In this document: positions 55,156 to 59,384 of the stretch, piece by piece
Layout: each line of letters starts with the position of its first letter
Position numbering within the stretch: position 1 is the first letter of the stretch
From: an uncultured Erysipelotrichaceae bacterium
GTDB lineage: Bacteria; Bacillota_I; Bacilli_A; Erysipelotrichales; Erysipelotrichaceae
NCBI GenBank assembly: GCA_902778375.1
Contig: CACYXJ010000015.1
Coordinates: 1-59,384, forward strand
Direction of reading: 5' to 3'
DNA: 59,384 nucleotides
Position numbers and translations under genes: made by a program
The notes under the pieces: model-generated
Told to the model about the DNA's origin: nothing
Database searches by the model: none
The model's input: only the letters and a program-made list of their open reading frames with translations

Positions 55156-56028
55156 TCAGGCAGTCTTTTCTCTGTTTTCCAGTGCCTCTTTGATGTTGTA
55201 ATACATGATGCCGCAAAGCACGATCGCTGCGCCGGCAAGAGAAAGCACACCAAGTTTTTCGCCATAGAATATCGCCACCAGAACCGGATTGAGGATCGGT
55301 TCCAGGGCATTGATGATCGAGGCGGTCAGAGGATCGATATATTTTGTGCCGGTGGTAAAGAAAATATAGGCAAGCCCGACCTGTACAGCACCAAGAAAGA
55401 AAACCGCAATCAGAACCGGCATCGAGAAAACCGTTTCTTTCAGTACCAGCGGTGACAGGAATATCCCGCACAGCAGCTGACCGAAGAAGACCGATGACAG
55501 GGCATCCCCTTTTTCGAAACTGTTCAGCATGAACACTCCGGCATAGAAGATACCCGACAGCAACGCAATCAGATCACCCAGCCAGCGGCCGGTCGAAAGT
55601 CCCTCAAAGAAAAAGCAGAGAATACCGGCGAAAACGATCAGCAGCGATATGATTCCCGTTCTGGAAGGTTTCTTTCCGAAAAACAGATAAACCATGACCA
55701 TAATCCAGACCGGCGCCGTATATTGAAGAATGATCGTGTTGCCAGCTGTGGTCAGTTTATTGGCAATGGCATAGCAGGTTGTCACACCGGCCATGGATAC
55801 TGCCCCGATTAAAACCGTCGGATTGAATTTCAGTTTGTGATGCGTCATCAGAATATAGATACCTATTACCGCCGATGCAATCAGATTTCTGACACCGTTG
55901 ATCGCCAGCGCATTCCACGGAATCAGCTTCATGAACAGACCGCCGGTCGCAAAGCACAGCGAAGCAGAAAGAACCATCAGGATGGCTCTGTTTCTGATGC
56001 TCTTTTCCTGTACACTGCTGTTGTTCAT
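55156..56028 (-). CDS. EamA/DMT family transporter
   Basis: A 290-residue membrane protein with ten helices in two EamA repeats: CFATGGLFMKLIPWNALAIN, then LQYTAPVWIMVMVYLFFGKK in the first half, and YIDPLTASIINALEPILNPV in the second. The family exports metabolites, often amino acids or related compounds; the substrate cannot be read from sequence. It stands alone between a terminator and the small peptide gene. Confidence 0.92.
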   Translation of the reverse strand: MNNSSVQEKSIRNRAILMVLSASLCFATGGLFMKLIPWNALAINGVRNLIASAVIGIYILMTHHKLKFNPTVLIGAVSMAGVTTCYAIANKLTTAGNTIILQYTAPVWIMVMVYLFFGKKPSRTGIISLLIVFAGILCFFFEGLSTGRWLGDLIALLSGIFYAGVFMLNSFEKGDALSSVFFGQLLCGIFLSPLVLKETVFSMPVLIAVFFLGAVQVGLAYIFFTTGTKYIDPLTASIINALEPILNPVLVAIFYGEKLGVLSLAGAAIVLCGIMYYNIKEALENREKTA

Positions 56029-56104
56029 AAGCCGCTTCCTGCTCTTTCCTGTATGTGTGACATTATAGCATTGACGTCATATCTTTGAACGTATAATACA
56101 ATTC

Positions 56105-56142
56105 TAAAAAAGACTGTTTCCGGATCATGCCGGAATCAGTCT
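56105..56142 (-). terminator. terminator of the small peptide gene
   Basis: On the minus strand AAGACTGATTCCGG and CCGGAAACAGTCTTTTTTAG form a long stem with small mismatches, followed by a T run. It lies 46 nt after the stop of the 74-residue peptide gene. Confidence 0.85.
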
Positions 56143-56187
56143 TATTCGTACTGCTTTATCAGAACTGTGATACTGCCATTCCTGCAA

Positions 56188-56412
56188 TCAGCGGCAGAAT
56201 TGTTCATCATTGCATATATAGACAAAGGATGTCCAGTAATTTCCGTTGGGGTCCGGATTTTCTGAATTCGGGTTTTCCTTTTCCCGTTGTCTGGCACCGC
56301 CGTTAACGGCTGAAAGCATCATATCGACCAGTTCGGATTTGTGATCTTTGAAATATGCCTGTCGTTCTTCTCTGCCCTTTCCTTTCAGAGATTCGAGTAC
56401 TGCTTTATCCAT
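56188..56412 (-). CDS. small peptide with double-glycine leader (possible bacteriocin/RiPP precursor)
   Basis: A 74-residue protein with a very strong AAAAGGAGGTG site. The N-terminal half is amphipathic and charged (LKGKGREERQAYFKDHKSEL), leading to SAVNGGA, a double-glycine motif at Gly38-Gly39 as used by C39-peptidase exporters. The remaining 35 residues are hydrophilic (Asn, Pro, Glu) and end with WTSFVYICNDEQFCR, holding Cys67 and Cys73. This layout fits an exported peptide or RiPP precursor, but no exporter or modifying enzyme is within the window. The start at 56412 is clear; the in-frame opening at 56511 lacks support. Function is not established. Confidence 0.55.
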   Translation of the reverse strand: MDKAVLESLKGKGREERQAYFKDHKSELVDMMLSAVNGGARQREKENPNSENPDPNGNYWTSFVYICNDEQFCR

Positions 56413-56653
56413 CTGTACACCTCCTTTTAATACTGTACACGGGATACTGTTCCCGGATGGTTTTGCCTTTTGATGGAACTCGCAAGGGTATACCATTCTT
56501 TTAAATAGCAAATCATAGTATCTTCAAATCATACATGATGCAAGTGCCAACTTTGTGATTGTTTTAAACCGTCTGAAGCAGAACATTTTCCGGATTATTT
56601 GAGAGGAATGGATGTCTTTTGGAACTTGCCTGCTTCATCATCCGGAAAGCAGT
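56413..56653. other. 241-nt gap between the M20 gene and the small peptide gene
   Basis: The gap holds the leader of the peptide gene, with the imperfect inverted repeat CGGGA-tactgt-TCCCG at about 56437-56452, and a weak hairpin at the end of the M20 gene (GGAAAGCAG/CTGCTTTGC) without a T run. No clear promoter or gene is seen. Confidence 0.4.
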
Positions 56654-58093
56654 TTATTCTGCTTTGCGGATCATGTTTTTGTAGAAGTCCACGCAGCCGC
56701 TCAGACAGTTATATTCGATATTCTCGTTGAGCCCGTGCATTCCCGCCATCTGTTCCGGTCCGTAGATCACCGGTGCGAAACGGACAATATTATCACAGAT
56801 ATCCTGATAGAAACGGGCATCGGTAGCGCCGGTCATGACATACGGACTGACCGGCAGTTCCGGGAATGTTTCTTTAATTCTGTCAGTGACATAGGCGAAT
56901 GCCTCGCCATGAATATCTGTCGCCTTGGATACATCCACCGCATGGAAGACCTCAGTGTTCAGCCCGTACTTTTCGGCTCTTTTCCGGATAAGATCAAGAC
57001 TTTCGTTCATTCCCTGATGAGGAATAAATCGCATGTTAGCACCAAGGGTCGCTTCCTGCGGCATGACATTATAGGCGTCGGAACCTGACTGCATGGTGAA
57101 GGCGATGGTTGTCTTTAACATGGCTGCTCCCTGGGCGGAAATGGCAGGCATTGCCATGGCAAGCACCGGGCCGAACAGCCAGAGATTGGAGAATACCAGT
57201 TTTAACGGAAAGCTTGCATAGAGGGCAAGTTCTTCGAACATGGAGCGCACTTCCGGCGCCATTTTCTTTTTAAACGGATCATCGGTTTCCATACTGTTGA
57301 CAAATGCCGCGAGCCTGGCGATCGGTGAGCCCTTTTTCGGGGCTGAGGCATGTCCGCCATTGCTGGAAGCCGTGAAGCGGACATCCGCTTTTCCTTTTTC
57401 AAAGACACCCACCATGGCAAAGTTGCCGTGAATCCCACCGATCGGATCCGTAATGATACCGCCGCCTTCATCGCATACCAGATATGGTCTGACGCTGCGC
57501 CTCTCCAGTTCGGCCACGATTTTCGGACAGCCGTCCCCAGCCCATTCTTCCGTGCAGGAGGAGGAAAGGTAGATATCCTGATTAGGCGTGACGCCTTCCT
57601 GCAGAAGTTCTTCGACAGCCTGGAAAAAGCCGAAAACGGAGCACTTGGTATCGGAAGCACCTCTTCCCCATACCTTTCCATCGGCAATATCTCCCGAGAA
57701 TGGCTCATGGATCCATCCTCCTTCGGCAGGCACGACATCCTGATGGCTCATCAGTACGATCGGTCTGTCATGATGCGTTCCCTGCCAGTAAAAGAGCAGG
57801 TTGCCGTCCAGGTCGGTTTTTTCCAGATGTTCATGGACAAGCGGAAACAGTTTCTTCAGCAAAACATGAAACTTCGCAAAACGTTGATAGTCATAAACGC
57901 TGTCATGTGAAGTCGTATCGCACTGTATCATTTCCGACAGTTTCTTCGCATAGCCAAGGGAGCGTTCGTCTTCCGGCGGCGCTTTGTAGGCTGACACCTT
58001 GTTCGGTAACAGCAATGTTCGTATGACCGCGATCACAAGCAATATGAGAAGAACACAAAGCAGTGCAAGTAAAATCATTCCTATAAACTTCAT
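56654..58093 (-). CDS. M20 family metallopeptidase, membrane-anchored
   Basis: A 479-residue M20/M25/M40 peptidase with an N-terminal membrane helix (about 4-28). Zinc-site motifs: SHQDVVP (His and Asp), GRGASDTKC, the catalytic pair in CTEEWAG, then GADARFY-like TGATDARFY and HGLNENI near the C-terminus. It hydrolyses peptides or N-acyl amino acids; such membrane-tied forms resemble carboxypeptidase PM20D1/CPS. The ATG overlaps the stop of the upstream membrane gene by 4 nt, so the three genes here form one operon. Confidence 0.9.
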   Translation of the reverse strand: MKFIGMILLALLCVLLILLVIAVIRTLLLPNKVSAYKAPPEDERSLGYAKKLSEMIQCDTTSHDSVYDYQRFAKFHVLLKKLFPLVHEHLEKTDLDGNLLFYWQGTHHDRPIVLMSHQDVVPAEGGWIHEPFSGDIADGKVWGRGASDTKCSVFGFFQAVEELLQEGVTPNQDIYLSSSCTEEWAGDGCPKIVAELERRSVRPYLVCDEGGGIITDPIGGIHGNFAMVGVFEKGKADVRFTASSNGGHASAPKKGSPIARLAAFVNSMETDDPFKKKMAPEVRSMFEELALYASFPLKLVFSNLWLFGPVLAMAMPAISAQGAAMLKTTIAFTMQSGSDAYNVMPQEATLGANMRFIPHQGMNESLDLIRKRAEKYGLNTEVFHAVDVSKATDIHGEAFAYVTDRIKETFPELPVSPYVMTGATDARFYQDICDNIVRFAPVIYGPEQMAGMHGLNENIEYNCLSGCVDFYKNMIRKAE

Positions 58094-58770
58094 GATTCCG
58101 CTCCTTTCTTACGCCAGGACAGGTATGCCAGTCCGATGGCAATCGCACCGGACGGCAGGATCAGCAGACTGGTCTGGGAAATCAGAGACGGAACCAGAAT
58201 GAACAGGAGCGTCATAATGGTCAAAGGAACAACCGCAAGCTTGATATTCCTTCTGAAATACTGATATGCCATGGCACCGAACAAGGCGGGAACCACATTG
58301 GCAAATCCCGGCTGCAGCGCTTCACTCTGCAGGATCGGCTGCAGCGGCACCAGCAACAGGACACCGACTGCCAGAACCGTGATCGTTGTCAGGGAAGAAG
58401 CGGCGATGGAAAGCGTGGAAATGATCTCGTTCTCCGGCGTGCCTGCCTGTGTTCCGGAAATTTCCCGGGCATTCATCGCACACGGTATTTTCATATTGAT
58501 GAGATTGCCGGTAATAAAGGCAAGATACCCGCCGCCGGCGCCAAGCATCGGTGTGTAGACAAGAAATTCCACGACACTGGATACCGTCCAGATAATACCG
58601 ACGGAAAGGAAACCCTTTGCGGCAGCGGAAAGATCCGGCAGTGCGCCGAGAATGAAGCCGATCAGGAACGGCGCTCCCACCAGCATGACCAGTGTAATCA
58701 GAGAAGCAGCTCTTCCCAGAACATGTGTCGTTCTGTCATATTGTTCAAGATATGTATTCTTATCCATCAT
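58090..58770 (-). CDS. six-helix membrane protein, partner of DUF5058 protein
   Basis: A 226-residue integral membrane protein with about six helices. The block VEFLVYTPMLGAGGGYLAFITGN and LINMKIPCAMNAREISG are distinctive, but I know no assigned function. It sits between a DUF5058 gene (11-nt gap) and the M20 peptidase (ATGA overlap). A transporter for a peptide or acyl amino acid that the peptidase then cleaves is a reasonable guess. The start has GAGGAGG upstream. Confidence 0.78.
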   Translation of the reverse strand: MMDKNTYLEQYDRTTHVLGRAASLITLVMLVGAPFLIGFILGALPDLSAAAKGFLSVGIIWTVSSVVEFLVYTPMLGAGGGYLAFITGNLINMKIPCAMNAREISGTQAGTPENEIISTLSIAASSLTTITVLAVGVLLLVPLQPILQSEALQPGFANVVPALFGAMAYQYFRRNIKLAVVPLTIMTLLFILVPSLISQTSLLILPSGAIAIGLAYLSWRKKGAES

Positions 58771-58781
58771 TCATACCTCCT

Positions 58782-59384
58782 CTATAACAGAATGGCCGCG
58801 ATCATTCCCGCCAGCATACTGCCGGCGATGCTGAAGCTTTCCAGCCATACCATATTCTTTTTCTCAGCCAGATAGATGAAACCAGACATGAACAGACCGG
58901 ACACAAACGCGACAATCACCGGTGTGAGATCTCCCTTAAAGGTAAACAGTCCTTCACCCGAGACAAAGCCGCCGATATAACTGCCGATATAGGTGGAAAC
59001 AAGACCGATAAACATGGCTGTCATCGCCATATCCCCAAAGCCCGGCTTTCCGTCCGTTTTCTCTTTCTTCTGACCACCCAGTTTTTTGAGATAGCCTTTA
59101 TTGAAGAAGAATGACAGGATCATTCCCCACATGATGCACACACTCATCAGCAAGGCAATTGTCGCGAATGCCTGTGGTGTCATCTCCGCCGCGCTTAATG
59201 TATGCAGTCCGACCTGTTCTGCCGCTGCCTGGGCAACCTGGGTTTCATAATGAAGCGCGCCGATGACGGACAGTCTCAGCCACGGCCATGGTGTTCCAAG
59301 ACTTCCGCTCAATGCAATGACACCGAGAAGAATACCGACACTGGGAAGAACGGAAAATGTCACGCTGGATGTCAGTGTCCGTTT
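58782..59384 (-). CDS. DUF5058-like membrane protein, 5' end beyond the window
   Basis: The frame stays open to the right edge, so the N-terminus is missing; about 200 residues are visible. Blocks such as LPSVGILLGVIALSGSLG and PWLRLSVIGALHYETQVAQAAAE, then CIMWGMILSFFF and IGLVSTYIGSYIGGF, recall the DUF5058 family. Five helices are visible. Together with the next gene it may form a two-protein transporter coupled to the M20 peptidase. A GTG at 59363 could be taken for a start but has no ribosome site. Confidence 0.78.
   Translation of the reverse strand, partial: KRTLTSSVTFSVLPSVGILLGVIALSGSLGTPWPWLRLSVIGALHYETQVAQAAAEQVGLHTLSAAEMTPQAFATIALLMSVCIMWGMILSFFFNKGYLKKLGGQKKEKTDGKPGFGDMAMTAMFIGLVSTYIGSYIGGFVSGEGLFTFKGDLTPVIVAFVSGLFMSGFIYLAEKKNMVWLESFSIAGSMLAGMIAAILL

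Overview
The window looks like part of a low-to-mid GC Bacillota (Firmicutes) chromosome, most likely an anaerobic gut-type lineage such as Erysipelotrichales. The evidence is a Gram-positive style 16S rRNA start, strong GGAGG ribosome sites, SigA-like promoters, a cre-like site, an Rrf2 regulator, a bifunctional BirA/BioY biotin system, and oxygen-defence genes typical of anaerobes (flavodiiron protein, rubredoxin). The taxon is inferred; no species is claimed.

Layout. 1-400: the 5' end of a 16S rRNA gene leaving the window leftward, with its promoter. 411-9204: glmS, then a seven-gene leftward operon (HAD phosphatase, GH29 fucosidase, lipoprotein, DUF1015, a CARF/DUF1887 nuclease-like protein, histidine phosphatase, and an alpha/beta hydrolase that lacks catalytic residues). 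9376-21149: single genes and small units: a five-domain flavodiiron protein, acylphosphatase, a PLP lyase, an SDR, EF-P, an EEP-family nuclease/phosphatase, a ROK regulator, a MoaE-like protein, a sulfatase, a split ChrA transporter and rubredoxin. 21220-27430: a complete F1Fo ATP synthase operon, atpBEFHAGDC, whose c subunit carries several residues of Na+-binding rings.

27650-38019 is the most striking region. An MdcA/MadA-type malonate transferase is followed by a carboxyltransferase, an OadG-like subunit, a biotin carrier and an OadB-like Na+ pump, then a frameshifted AEC carrier. Divergent LysR and birA genes, the MadLM malonate transporter and bioY (with a BirA operator) lie beside it. 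No malonate-specific acyl carrier protein or its maturation genes are seen. This suggests malonate decarboxylation through free malonyl-CoA, coupled to Na+ export, next to an ATP synthase that may use the Na+ gradient.

38098-47615: small metabolic operons, including a LysR-linked redox operon with a start/stop junction apparently destroyed by one base, and a MerR regulon with two matching 19-bp-spacer promoters. 47664-49421: cysK is preceded by a cysteine-rich leader peptide, an intrinsic terminator and a promoter overlapped by a palindrome next to a divergent Rrf2 gene. This is a strong candidate for dual cysteine control. 49475-55035: a truncated Fe-alcohol dehydrogenase, a flavodoxin, and a PTS EIIC/ChbG/GH1 operon with a CcpA-type site and a divergent RpiR regulator. 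55156-59384: an EamA transporter, a possible double-glycine peptide precursor, and an M20 peptidase with two membrane proteins, the last one cut by the window edge.
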